Shown piece by piece: positions 37,267 through 45,846 of a DNA stretch of 64,000 nt. The stretch's first letter is position 1. Each line of letters starts with the position of its first letter. Under the pieces are notes generated by a model, which was not told the origin of the DNA, did not search any database, and saw only the letters and a program-made list of their open reading frames with translations. The DNA is taken from assembly GCF_014635305.1 (NCBI RefSeq), contig NZ_BMCS01000001.1, positions 2,542,001 through 2,606,000 of the forward strand. The letters run 5' to 3'. The DNA is from Williamsia phyllosphaerae (GTDB lineage Bacteria > Actinomycetota > Actinomycetes > Mycobacteriales > Mycobacteriaceae). Position numbers and translations under genes: made by a program.

Positions 37267-38769
37267 ATGACTGCTCCGACCGCCGACCTGATCGACTACG
37301 ACGACGTCATCGCCGAGTTCAACCCGGTCCTGGGCCTCGAGGTGCACGTCGAGTTGGGTACCGCGACCAAGATGTTCTGCGGCTGCCCGACCGAGTTCGG
37401 GGCCGAGCCCAACACCCAGGTCTGCCCGGTGTGCATCGGACTACCCGGGTCGCTGCCGGTCGTCAACGCCGCCGCCGTCGAGTCGGCCATCCGCATCGGG
37501 CTCGCGTTGAACTGCACGGTCCGTCCGTCCAGCCAGTTCGCGCGCAAGAACTACTTCTATCCCGATCAGCCGAAGAACTACCAGATCTCCCAGTACGACG
37601 AACCGATCGTCTACGACGGTCACCTCGACGTCGTCCTCGCCGACGGCACGCCGTGGCGGATCGAGATCGAGCGTGCCCACATGGAGGAGGACACCGGCAA
37701 GTCGCTGCACATCGGCGGTGCCGGCCGTATCCACGGCGCGAGCCATTCGCTGCTCGACTACAACCGCGCGGGCGTCCCCCTCGTCGAGATCGTGACCCGG
37801 CCGATCGAGGGGACCGGGGCACGTGCCCCCGAGGTCGCCCGGGCCTACGTCACCGCGCTCCGCGACCTGCTCAAGGCGCTCGACGTGTCCGACGTGCGCA
37901 TGGACCAGGGTTCGCTGCGCTGTGACGCCAACGTGTCGCTGATGGCCAAGGACGCGACCGAGTTCGGAACGCGCACCGAGACGAAGAACGTGAACTCGCT
38001 GCGCAGTGTGGAGGTCGCGGTCCGCCACGAGATGCGCAGGCAGGCCGCCATCCTGCGGGCCGGCGGCGAGATCATCCAGGAGACCCGGCACTTCCAGGAG
38101 TCCGACGGCACGACGCTGGCGGGTCGTCGCAAGGAGACCGCCGAGGACTACCGCTACTTCCCCGAGCCCGATCTGGCCCCGGTGCAACCGGATCCGGCGT
38201 GGATCGAGCAGTTGGCGACCACGATGCCGGAGATGCCGTGGCTGCGTCGCGCGCGGATCCAACAGGAGTGGGGCGTCTCCGACGAGGTGATGCGTGACCT
38301 GATGAACGTCGGTGCCGTCGACCTGATCATCGCGACCGTCGACGCCGGCGCCCCGGCCGAGGCGTCGCGCAGCTGGTGGGTCAGTTTCCTTGCGCAGCAG
38401 GCCAACACGCGGGAGGTGGAGTTGGCCGACCTGCCGATCACGCCTGCTCAGGTGGCGTCGGTCATCGCCCTGGTCGAGGCGGGCAAGCTCACCAACAAAC
38501 TGGCCCAGCAGGTCATCGTCGCCGTGCTCGACGGCGAGGGTGAGCCGGAGGCGATCGTCGCCGACCGTGGGCTCGAGGTCGTCCGTGACGACTCGGCACT
38601 GCAGAAGGCGGTCGACGAGGCCCTGGCCGCGAACCCCGACATCGCCGAGAAGATCCGTTCGGGCAAGGTCGCCGCGGCCGGCAAGATCGTCGGCGACGTC
38701 ATGAAGGCGACTCGCGGGCAGGCCGATCCGGCGCGGGTGAAGGAACTGGTCCTCGCGTCCTGCAGCTGA
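37267..38769 (+). CDS. gatB: Asp-tRNA(Asn)/Glu-tRNA(Gln) amidotransferase subunit B
   Basis: 500 residues from ATG 37267. The cradle domain begins with [12 protein letters not shown]; a four-Cys zinc site is formed by MFCGCPTEF and VCPVCIG; GatB/YqeY helical and tail domains follow. GatB phosphorylates the misacylated Glu- or Asp-tRNA and uses ammonia from GatA. With gatCA at 27-29 kb, a complete GatCAB is encoded in the window, along with gltX and the tRNA-Gln and tRNA-Glu genes. Confidence 0.96.
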   Translation: MTAPTADLIDYDDVIAEFNPVLGLEVHVELGTATKMFCGCPTEFGAEPNTQVCPVCIGLPGSLPVVNAAAVESAIRIGLALNCTVRPSSQFARKNYFYPDQPKNYQISQYDEPIVYDGHLDVVLADGTPWRIEIERAHMEEDTGKSLHIGGAGRIHGASHSLLDYNRAGVPLVEIVTRPIEGTGARAPEVARAYVTALRDLLKALDVSDVRMDQGSLRCDANVSLMAKDATEFGTRTETKNVNSLRSVEVAVRHEMRRQAAILRAGGEIIQETRHFQESDGTTLAGRRKETAEDYRYFPEPDLAPVQPDPAWIEQLATTMPEMPWLRRARIQQEWGVSDEVMRDLMNVGAVDLIIATVDAGAPAEASRSWWVSFLAQQANTREVELADLPITPAQVASVIALVEAGKLTNKLAQQVIVAVLDGEGEPEAIVADRGLEVVRDDSALQKAVDEALAANPDIAEKIRSGKVAAAGKIVGDVMKATRGQADPARVKELVLASCS

Positions 38770-38790
38770 GGACCCTAGAGCCCGACCACC

Positions 38791-39933
38791 CTAGAGCCGA
38801 CTCTGTGAGGCGTTGGGTGGCATGAACCGCACGACGCGGTCATCGGTCGGTCCCGGCCGGCCCACCTGCTTGTTGATCGTGCCGACCTGGAAGACACCCG
38901 ACGCCGAGGCGGCCATCCGGCCGAAGGCTCCGTAGCGCTTCTCCAGGACGACGACCGGCGGCTCGACGGTCGGTCGCTCGCGGGTCGGCGCGCTCAACAT
39001 CTCGACGCGCTGCGTGCGGGCGGTCGAGATCACGACACTGCCGTTCGCCGCGGCACACCCCGAGATGCCGGGGCGGTCGGGCCACGTCCACAGCGGCCGC
39101 AGGGTGCCGGTGGTGTCGATGATCTGCAGGCGGTCCTCGGTGGGCGCACGGTCGGTGAGGTAGAGGCTGCCGTCGGCCGCGTCGGAACAGATGACCGCGT
39201 TGGCACCCAGCCCGGAGGCCAACACTCGTGGCGGGGCGGTGCTGCCGCTGTTCAACGCGGTCACCGAGAGCAGCTTGCCCGCGAGTGACGACGGATTCGC
39301 CGCCGCGGCCGGATCGCCGGCGTCGCCGGTGGCGACGATGAGTTCGGTCGGTGACTTGAAATGGATGGACCCGACGTTGCCGGTCGCACCCTTCGGTATC
39401 CCGGTGAGGATCGGCTTCGGGGTGTCGCCGGGGGCGATGCGCACGACGCGGTTGTCCGACGCGGTGGAGATGTAGGCGTAGATCAGCTGGTCCTGCTCGA
39501 AGGTCGGCGAGGGGGCGAAGTCCATCAGGCCGCCGTCGGAGTCGGCGTCGACAGGGACGGTGCCGACGATGCGTCGGGGGCCGTTGCGTCGGGTGGAGAT
39601 GATCTGGCCGGTGGTGCGTTCGGCGACGACCGTCGACTCGCCCTGGGCGTCGCCGGCGGTGACCGCGCTGGTCGCGCCGAGGCAGGTCGCGATGACGGCG
39701 GGGTCGGGATCGACGCAGGGACCGGTCGGTGGCGGCTGGTCGGGGTTGTTCGACGGGCTCGACGGCGGGGCGGGGGTGGGGATGACCGGTGTCAGGCTGT
39801 TCGGGGAGAAATCACCCGCTGACCGCGCTCGATCCTCGTCGCCGAAGTCGGCGCACCCTGCCCCGACGAGCATGAGGGAGGTCGCGGCCAGCGCCACGGC
39901 GGTGACGCGGAAACGGCGCGCGGCGTCGAACAT
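38791..39933 (-). CDS. LppZ-like beta-propeller lipoprotein
   Basis: 380 residues with a lipobox (LMLVGAGC) near residues 20-27, then a Pro/Ser-rich linker of about 45 residues and a propeller resembling glucose/sorbosone dehydrogenases (GLMDFAPSPTFEQDQLIYAY, GSIHFKSPTELIVATGD). Position between gatB and the DoxX gene matches Rv3006 (lppZ). It should sit on the outer face of the cell membrane. Whether it has a PQQ-dependent activity is unknown. Confidence 0.87.
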   Translation of the reverse strand: MFDAARRFRVTAVALAATSLMLVGAGCADFGDEDRARSAGDFSPNSLTPVIPTPAPPSSPSNNPDQPPPTGPCVDPDPAVIATCLGATSAVTAGDAQGESTVVAERTTGQIISTRRNGPRRIVGTVPVDADSDGGLMDFAPSPTFEQDQLIYAYISTASDNRVVRIAPGDTPKPILTGIPKGATGNVGSIHFKSPTELIVATGDAGDPAAAANPSSLAGKLLSVTALNSGSTAPPRVLASGLGANAVICSDAADGSLYLTDRAPTEDRLQIIDTTGTLRPLWTWPDRPGISGCAAANGSVVISTARTQRVEMLSAPTRERPTVEPPVVVLEKRYGAFGRMAASASGVFQVGTINKQVGRPGPTDDRVVRFMPPNASQSRL

Positions 39934-40011
39934 GCGCCCAGCCTACTGATGACTCCCGAACACACCCGGCGCGCTGGCCTCGCGCAGCGCTACGAGGCGG
40001 GATTCTCCGCA

Positions 40012-40017
40012 TAGGGT
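40012..40017 (+). promoter_or_regulatory. -10 box TAGGGT for the DoxX-family gene
   Basis: TAGGGT ends 7 nt before GTG 40025 and only 1 nt before ATG 40019, which favours the GTG as a leaderless start. Confidence 0.4.
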
Positions 40018-40024
40018 GATGCGC

Positions 40025-41251
40025 GTGAGTGAACGAGATCGTGACCAGCGGCCCCAGGGGTCGAGTCCCTACGACGAGCCGACCGAGACGTTCCGCGTCC
40101 CGCAGGATCCGCCGGGTCCGGCCGACGCCGACACCGGTGTCTACGGCTATCAGCCGTACCGCCGCGGCGATCGCGACGACTCGTCGGCGGAGACGGTCCG
40201 CGGGTCGATCGCCGACGGCGAGCCCGGTCACCTCACGGCGTCGGCCGGTGAACGGGCCTCGGGCGAGCGTCCCTACTGGGGAGACGACGACGCACCGGCG
40301 GAGACCACCGCGCTGCCTGCGCAGGGCGGCTCCGACACCGCCAAGTCCGACAGGGCGACGTCCGACACCGCGAAGTCCGACACCGGGAAGTCCGATCCCG
40401 CCCCGAAGACGGCGGCCATCCCGGCGGTCGACCGCGACGACTTCCACCGCGAGCACAACCGGCGCGCCTACATGGACACCGACACCTACGACGACGACAC
40501 CGACACCCAGGTGTTCGCCCCGCGGGCCGGCCAGACGCGCGACGACTTCCGTGACGACGACTTCGACGACGAGACACGTGGACTCGAGTCAGAGTCGGGT
40601 GGGCGGTTCTCCCGTCGACGCAAGCGAGCCGATCCGACCCTCGTCGCCGACGAACTCGCCGAGGCGACCAAGGCGGGGCGTCGCGGCACCACCGACCTCG
40701 GCCTGCTCGTGCTGCGTGTGGCGGTCGGTCTGATCGCGATGGCCCACGGTGCGCAGAAGCTCTTCGGATGGTGGAACGGACCGCGACTCAGCGGATTCGA
40801 GGACTTCCTGCTCAACTCGCCCAACCCCGACATCGGGTTCGGTGGCGACGCCGCCAAACCGCTGGCCATCGTCGGTGCGCTGTCGGAGTCGCTGGGCGGT
40901 CTGATGCTCGTGCTGGGTCTGCTGACGCCGATCGCCGGGTCGGCGGTCCTGGGCGTGATGATCATCGCGGCGACCTACAAGGCGACCCTGGCGGGCGGCG
41001 TGTGGTTCTTCGCCGCAGGCCAGAACGGTCCGGGTATCGAGTACGAGGTCTTCCTCGGTATCGCCGCAGCGGTCATCATCCTGGTCGGACCGGGCCGGAT
41101 CGCCCTCGACTTCGGACGCGGTTGGTCGACGCGGCCCTACATCGGGTCGGTGGCGTGGCTGGTGGTGGGTATCGCGGCACCCGTGGCCATCTGGATCGTG
41201 TTCAACGGGACCAACCCCTTCCAGTCACCCGGTAACCCTCCCGTTCAGTAG
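40025..41251 (+). CDS. DoxX-family membrane protein with long acidic N-terminus (Rv3005c-like)
   Basis: 408 residues from GTG 40025. Residues 1-220 are hydrophilic and low-complexity, with repeated SDTAKSD / SDTGKSD units near residues 105-125 and Asp-rich stretches. The last 180 residues are a DoxX domain with four membrane helices (LVLRVAVGLIAMAHGAQKLFGWW at its start). In M. tuberculosis the DoxX protein Rv3005c joins SodA and SseA in a membrane redox complex; the partner genes are not here. The N-terminal extension is much longer than the domain needs. Confidence 0.85.
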   Translation: MSERDRDQRPQGSSPYDEPTETFRVPQDPPGPADADTGVYGYQPYRRGDRDDSSAETVRGSIADGEPGHLTASAGERASGERPYWGDDDAPAETTALPAQGGSDTAKSDRATSDTAKSDTGKSDPAPKTAAIPAVDRDDFHREHNRRAYMDTDTYDDDTDTQVFAPRAGQTRDDFRDDDFDDETRGLESESGGRFSRRRKRADPTLVADELAEATKAGRRGTTDLGLLVLRVAVGLIAMAHGAQKLFGWWNGPRLSGFEDFLLNSPNPDIGFGGDAAKPLAIVGALSESLGGLMLVLGLLTPIAGSAVLGVMIIAATYKATLAGGVWFFAAGQNGPGIEYEVFLGIAAAVIILVGPGRIALDFGRGWSTRPYIGSVAWLVVGIAAPVAIWIVFNGTNPFQSPGNPPVQ

Positions 41252-41271
41252 CGTGAGGTGATGGTGCGGTC

Positions 41272-41964
41272 ATGAACGCCATCGGGGACGTCATCGGGAA
41301 CTACTGGTGGTTGGTGTTCCCGTTCAGCGGAGCGATATTCGGTGGGTTCCGTGCGGTCGGCGCAGCCAACGCGCGGCGTGTCGACCGTCGCCAGGAGCGC
41401 TTTCGCCTCAAGCAGCAGGCGAAGATCGCCGCGGCCGAGGCGCGGGGCGAGCAACGTGTGGATCGTGAGGCCGAGACGCGGGCGATGTCGAAGGTGCTCG
41501 CCGAGCACGACGAGGTCGATCGGCGGTGGTTCGCCTACGAGACCGACGTGCTCAACCTGCTCGAGTTCCCGATGATGACCGACATGCGCGATCCGCTGAC
41601 GACCGCGTTCCACCGGGCCAAGCGCGGCGCGGACTCGCTGCGGCCCGACACCGCAAGCGATCTCGTCGGCAATCGCATCGCCCAAAACACCTACCGCGGC
41701 GCCGTGCACGACTACGGCGTCGCGTTCGATGTCGCCGAGTCCGAGGCGAAACGTCGTCGTCAGGGTGATTTCAGCGACGCCGAACAGCATCGGCTGACCC
41801 GGGCGCAGAGCCTGCTGCGGATGGCGATGGACTCCGCGTCGACGCCGCAGGAACGGCAGAGCGCCTACCGCAGGGCCCGCGAAGAGCTCGACGGGCTGGT
41901 GTCGCTCCCGGTGGTGGCCTACGCGCAGATCGAGCGCGGCGTGGCCGGCGAACTCGAGGCCTGA
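41272..41964 (+). CDS. hypothetical protein with one membrane segment and coiled-coil
   Basis: 230 residues. An N-terminal hydrophobic stretch (YWWLVFPFSGAIFGGF) is followed by a charged helical region rich in Arg, Lys, Glu and Ala (residues 35-85) likely to be a coiled coil, then a helical domain. I recognise no catalytic motif or family. It begins 20 nt after the DoxX gene and reads in the same direction, so the two may be expressed together. Function unknown. Confidence 0.75.
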   Translation: MNAIGDVIGNYWWLVFPFSGAIFGGFRAVGAANARRVDRRQERFRLKQQAKIAAAEARGEQRVDREAETRAMSKVLAEHDEVDRRWFAYETDVLNLLEFPMMTDMRDPLTTAFHRAKRGADSLRPDTASDLVGNRIAQNTYRGAVHDYGVAFDVAESEAKRRRQGDFSDAEQHRLTRAQSLLRMAMDSASTPQERQSAYRRAREELDGLVSLPVVAYAQIERGVAGELEA

Positions 41965-41977
41965 GCGACGGCCGGGG

Positions 41978-42799
41978 TCACTCCCCGGTGAAGTTCGGCG
42001 GCCGCTTCTCGAAGACCGCGCTGATGCCCTCGGTGAGATCCTCGGACGGCAGGAACGCCGCGTTCCACGCGGCGACATAACGCAGACCGTCGGCGACGAT
42101 GCCCACGCGCTCACGGTCGAGCACGTCCTTGACGCCCTGCACCACCAGCGGGGGATTCGCGGCGATCTCCCGCGCGGTGCGATGTGCCGCGGCCACCGCG
42201 GCCTCGGCGTCGTCGAACACCTCGTTGACCAGATTGATCTTCGCGGCGCGTGCGGCGTCGATGTCCTTGCCGGTGTAGGCCAGCTCGCGGAGGTGACCGT
42301 CGCCGATGATGGTCGGGAGTCGTTGCAGCGAACCGATGTCGGCCACGATCCCGATCTTCGCCTCGCGGACGCTGAACTTGGCGTCTGCGGCGGCGTAGCG
42401 GATGTCGGCGGCGGCGATGAGGTCGACGCCACCGCCGATGCACCAGCCCTGCACGGCCGCCACGACCGGGACGCGACTGTCGGCGACGGCGGTGACCGCA
42501 GCCTGCATTGATTTCACCGTGGTGTGGAACCGGGAGCGCGGGCCGGCCAGGGCGCGGTCAGCCATCAACGGCAGGAAGTCTCCACCCATCTCGGCGAGGT
42601 CCAGACCGAACGAGAAGTGCTTGCCCGCCGCGGCGAGCACGACCGCGCGCACCTGCGGATCGCCGTCGAGCTCGGCGAAGATCAACGGCAGCTCACGCCA
42701 GAAGTCGCGACCCATGGCGTTGCCCTTGCCGGGCCCGATCAACGTCACCTGGGCGACGTGGTCGGTGATGTCGATGGTGAATGCGTTCCACTCGGTCAT
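41978..42799 (-). CDS. crotonase, delta(3,5)-delta(2,4)-dienoyl-CoA isomerase type
   Basis: 273 residues. FSFGLDLAEM and GWCIGGGVDLIAAADIRYA form the oxyanion hole, and FSVREAKIGIVADIGSLQRLP contains the Glu and Asp spaced as in ECH1-type dienoyl-CoA isomerases rather than hydratases. Such enzymes help degrade unsaturated fatty acids with odd-position double bonds. The gene follows the quinone oxidoreductase gene by 38 nt on the same strand. Simple enoyl-CoA hydratase activity cannot be excluded. Confidence 0.87.
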   Translation of the reverse strand: MTEWNAFTIDITDHVAQVTLIGPGKGNAMGRDFWRELPLIFAELDGDPQVRAVVLAAAGKHFSFGLDLAEMGGDFLPLMADRALAGPRSRFHTTVKSMQAAVTAVADSRVPVVAAVQGWCIGGGVDLIAAADIRYAAADAKFSVREAKIGIVADIGSLQRLPTIIGDGHLRELAYTGKDIDAARAAKINLVNEVFDDAEAAVAAAHRTAREIAANPPLVVQGVKDVLDRERVGIVADGLRYVAAWNAAFLPSEDLTEGISAVFEKRPPNFTGE

Positions 42800-42837
42800 C
42801 CCGGCAGCCTATCGATCCCCTCGGTGGGTCCGGCGCC

Positions 42838-43848
42838 CTACTCCGCGACGATCACGATCTTGCCCACGACCGTCCCGGACTCCGACCGCGTGTGGGCCTC
42901 GCGCAGCGTGTCGACACCGATGGGGGACAGGGTGGTCGTCGCGGTGGACCGGATGGTGCCCGCGTCGACGAGTCGGGCGATCTCGGTCAGCAGACGGTGC
43001 TGGCTGTCGTCGGTCGGTGTGTACAGCGGGCGGCTGAACATCAACTCCCAGTGCCAGGTCTGGCTCTTGGACTTCAGCGGAAGCAGGTCGAGCCCCTCGG
43101 GCTCGTCGATGGCCACGACCGCACCGCCCACGCCCATGATCGCGGCGTAGGTCTCGACGTTGCCTGCCGAGTAGGGCGAGAAGATGTGGTCGACACCGTC
43201 GGGGGCGATGGCCGGTACCGCGGTCCCCAACTCCTTCGGGTCGACGATGTGGTGGGCACCGAGATCGGTTGCCCACTGCGATGATTCGGGTCGGCTCGCG
43301 GTCGCGATCACGGTGACCGATGTGAGTGCACGGGCCAACTGGATGATCATCGAGCCGACCCCGCCCGCGCCGCCGACGACGAGCAGTACGCCGTCGCTCG
43401 CCGACGTCAGACGCAGTCGATCGAAGAGGGTCTCCCACGCGGTGATGCCGGTGAGTGGCAGGGCGGCGGCGTCACCGAACGACAGCGAGGTGGGCTTGGC
43501 GGCCACGATGTGCTCGTCGACGAGCTGATACGCGGCGTTGCTCCCGGACCGGTTGATAACCCCGGCGTAGAAGACCTCGTCGCCGACGGCGAACCGGCTC
43601 ACCGAATCGCCGACGGCGACAACCGTTCCCGCCGCGTCGAACCCGAGGATCTTGGGAGAGTCGTCGGCGTCGAACGACGAGCGGACCTTGTGGTCGACCG
43701 GGTTCACCGACACCGCGCGAACCTCGACGAGCAGGTCGTGCGGCCGGATATCACCGATCGGGACCTCGACCTCGACGAAGGAATCGGCGGCGTCGGCAGG
43801 TCCCGGGCGCAGGGAGGCGATGGCGTGGGTGGTCGTGGGTGCGTTCAT
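42838..43848 (-). CDS. zinc-independent alcohol dehydrogenase / NADPH quinone oxidoreductase
   Basis: 336-residue MDR protein. Cofactor motif VVGGAGGVGSMIIQLA, N-terminal VSVNPVDHKVR and FDAAGTVVAVGDSV place it with quinone oxidoreductases of the zinc-binding-ADH family 1 (TIGR02817-like), although catalytic zinc ligands are missing. The divergent HxlR-type gene begins 102 nt away, an arrangement typical of QorR/YodB-type electrophile or quinone responses. It probably detoxifies quinones or enones. Confidence 0.88.
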   Translation of the reverse strand: MNAPTTTHAIASLRPGPADAADSFVEVEVPIGDIRPHDLLVEVRAVSVNPVDHKVRSSFDADDSPKILGFDAAGTVVAVGDSVSRFAVGDEVFYAGVINRSGSNAAYQLVDEHIVAAKPTSLSFGDAAALPLTGITAWETLFDRLRLTSASDGVLLVVGGAGGVGSMIIQLARALTSVTVIATASRPESSQWATDLGAHHIVDPKELGTAVPAIAPDGVDHIFSPYSAGNVETYAAIMGVGGAVVAIDEPEGLDLLPLKSKSQTWHWELMFSRPLYTPTDDSQHRLLTEIARLVDAGTIRSTATTTLSPIGVDTLREAHTRSESGTVVGKIVIVAE

Positions 43849-43873
43849 GCCCCCACGGTAAATCTACGGCCGT

Positions 43874-43915
43874 GGTTACCCGCAAGGGTTATTGGTATCC
43901 GAGGGGAACCGATAC
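43874..43915. promoter_or_regulatory. candidate HxlR operator region
   Basis: Two short inverted repeats lie between the divergent genes: ACCC-GCAA-GGGT (43878-43889, with imperfect TT/TA extensions) and GTATC-N11-GATAC (43895-43899 and 43911-43915). Either could bind the HxlR-type regulator and control both promoters. Confidence 0.4.
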
Positions 43916-43950
43916 AGTTCAGAGGCCTTTCGACGAGAACAGAGGACCTG

Positions 43951-44319
43951 ATGCCCACGACCGTGGAACCACACTTCGGCGACGCCTACTCGGCGAGTTG
44001 CCCATGTCGTCCGATGCTCGACCTGCTGGCCGACAAGTGGAGCGCGTTGATACTCGGCGCGCTCGAGGACGGTCCGATGCGGTTCGGTGAGATCCGGACT
44101 CGGCTGGACGGGATCAGTCCCAAGGTGCTCACCGCGGCGTTGCGCCGCCTGGAACGGCACGAGTTGCTGACGCGGACCGTGATCCCGGCCGTCCCGTTAC
44201 ACGTCGAGTACGAGCTCACCGAGCTCGGCCAGGATGCCTGTGTTCCGTTGGCGGCATTGCGGACCTGGGTGGAGACGAATCTCCCGCGGTTCGTCGCGCC
44301 CGCACCGCTGGGGGCCTGA
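43951..44319 (+). CDS. HxlR-family transcriptional regulator
   Basis: 122 residues from ATG 43951 (a longer frame upstream crosses the neighbouring gene antisense). The family signature CPCRPMLDLLADKWSALIL includes the conserved N-terminal Cys used by many HxlR regulators to sense quinones, aldehydes or disulfide stress; the winged helix follows (MRFGEIRTRLDGISPKVLTAAL). It most likely represses itself and the divergent oxidoreductase gene. Confidence 0.92.
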   Translation: MPTTVEPHFGDAYSASCPCRPMLDLLADKWSALILGALEDGPMRFGEIRTRLDGISPKVLTAALRRLERHELLTRTVIPAVPLHVEYELTELGQDACVPLAALRTWVETNLPRFVAPAPLGA

Positions 44320-44396
44320 TGTCGCTTCGCCCACCGTTGCGACCGCGGTGATCGCAAGCGTTGTCGAGCCGGGTGCGGATCCGTAGAACTGCTGTC

Positions 44397-45758
44397 ATGC
44401 CTCGTCAACTCCACCTGGGCGGCTTCCAGATCGCCTCGCACGTAACGCATTCACACGCCGCCTGGCGCCACCCCGCCTCGGACCCGAACTTCTTGTCCGC
44501 GGAGTACTACCACCGCGTCGCCCGCACGCTCGAGCGCGGGAAGTTCGACTTCATCTTCTTCGCCGACCTGCTGGCCACCCCCACGAACTACGGCACCGGC
44601 ATCGACGTGTCGCTGAGTCGGGGTACGCAGGCGAGCGCGACGCTGGATCCGTCCCTGGTCGCCGCGAGCATCGCCGCCGTGACCACCAAGCTCGGTGTCG
44701 CGATAACCAAGTCGACCACGTACTTCCACCCCTACGAGGTCGCCCGCATCTTCGCGAGCCTCGATCACCTCTCGCGCGGTCGGGTCGCCTGGAACATCGT
44801 CACCTCGCTGTCGTCGGCCGAGGCCGTCAACTTCGGAGCCGCCGAGCACCTCGCGCACGACGAGCGGTACGTACGCGCCCAGGAGTTCGTGGAGACGGCG
44901 CTGGCACTGTGGTCCAGCTGGGATTCCGACGCCCTGGTCCAGGACAAGGTGGGCGGCGTGTTCGCCGATCCCGACAAGGTTCACGCCATCGACCACGACG
45001 GTGAGTACTTCCGGGTGCAGGGGCCGCTGAACGTGCCCCGCTCGCCGCAGGGCCGACCGGTCCTGATCCAGGCCGGATCGTCGGACAGGGGCAAGGATTT
45101 CGCCGCCCAATGGGCCGAGGCGATCTTCGAGATCGACCCCACCCCGGAGGGTCGCCGCGCCTACTACGACGACGTGAAGTCGCGTGCGGTGAACTACGGT
45201 CGCCGACCCGAGGACGTCAAGATCCTGCCGTCCTTCATCCCGTTCATCGGTGAGACCGAGTCGATCGCCCGCGAGAAGCAGGCGTTCCACAACGAACTGG
45301 CCGACCCCATCTCGGGACTCATCACGCTCTCGGTGCACACCAACCACGACTTCTCGACCTACGATCTCGACGCGCCGGTCGAGGACATCGAGGTCAGTGG
45401 CACGCAGGGTCTGTTCGACGTGGCCCGCCGGTTGAGTGAGCGGGACAGTCTCACGCTGCGCGACATCGGCAAGCTGTACGCGCAGGGTGTCCTGCTACCT
45501 CAGTTCGTCGGCACGGCAAGCGATGTGGCCGACGAGATCGAGGCGGGGTTCACCGGGGGAGAGGCCGACGGGTACATCCTCTCGGCCGCGCAGTCGCCGG
45601 GTACGTTCGACGACTTCGTCGACTACGTGGTGCCGGAACTGCAGCGGCGCGGCCTGTTCCGCACCGAGTACACCACCGACACCCTGCGCGAGCACCTCGA
45701 CCTGTCGCCGGTGACCTTTGACGACCCGGGTGCCCGGTTGGTCGCCGTCGGACGCTGA
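44397..45758 (+). CDS. FMN-dependent monooxygenase, NtaA/DszA type
   Basis: 453 residues from ATG 44397; TAGAAC (44384-44389) ends 7 nt upstream, suggesting a leaderless start. A bacterial luciferase-like TIM barrel with FIFFADLL, RVAWNIVTSLSS, VLIQAGSSDRGKDFAA and ...DGYIL near the end fits the NtaA/SnaA/DszA/DmoA family that uses reduced FMN to attack xenobiotic or sulfur compounds. Length equals that of DszA-like sulfone monooxygenases. No flavin reductase gene is adjacent, so the reductase must come from elsewhere. Substrate unknown. Confidence 0.9.
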   Translation: MPRQLHLGGFQIASHVTHSHAAWRHPASDPNFLSAEYYHRVARTLERGKFDFIFFADLLATPTNYGTGIDVSLSRGTQASATLDPSLVAASIAAVTTKLGVAITKSTTYFHPYEVARIFASLDHLSRGRVAWNIVTSLSSAEAVNFGAAEHLAHDERYVRAQEFVETALALWSSWDSDALVQDKVGGVFADPDKVHAIDHDGEYFRVQGPLNVPRSPQGRPVLIQAGSSDRGKDFAAQWAEAIFEIDPTPEGRRAYYDDVKSRAVNYGRRPEDVKILPSFIPFIGETESIAREKQAFHNELADPISGLITLSVHTNHDFSTYDLDAPVEDIEVSGTQGLFDVARRLSERDSLTLRDIGKLYAQGVLLPQFVGTASDVADEIEAGFTGGEADGYILSAAQSPGTFDDFVDYVVPELQRRGLFRTEYTTDTLREHLDLSPVTFDDPGARLVAVGR

Positions 45759-45825
45759 GATCGTCCGAATACAGGACCGCCGTGGGCTATACGTCCACGG
45801 CGACCCCACAGACGGACGATCTCAG
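45755..45825. terminator. two-tier hairpin between convergent monooxygenase and ilvD genes
   Basis: Outer arms CTGAGATCGTCCG (45755-45767) and its exact complement (45813-45825) enclose inner arms GCCGTGG (45779-45785) and CCACGGC (45795-45801). The monooxygenase stop codon is within the first arm; ilvD ends 22 nt further on. It probably acts as a two-way terminator. Confidence 0.7.
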
Positions 45826-45846
45826 TCGGTAGGACCTGATGAGATC

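Noticed and set aside
38770-38800. Repeated CCCTAGAGCC after gatB
   Set aside because: Only two short copies 20 bp apart; likely chance, and no hairpin or array forms.
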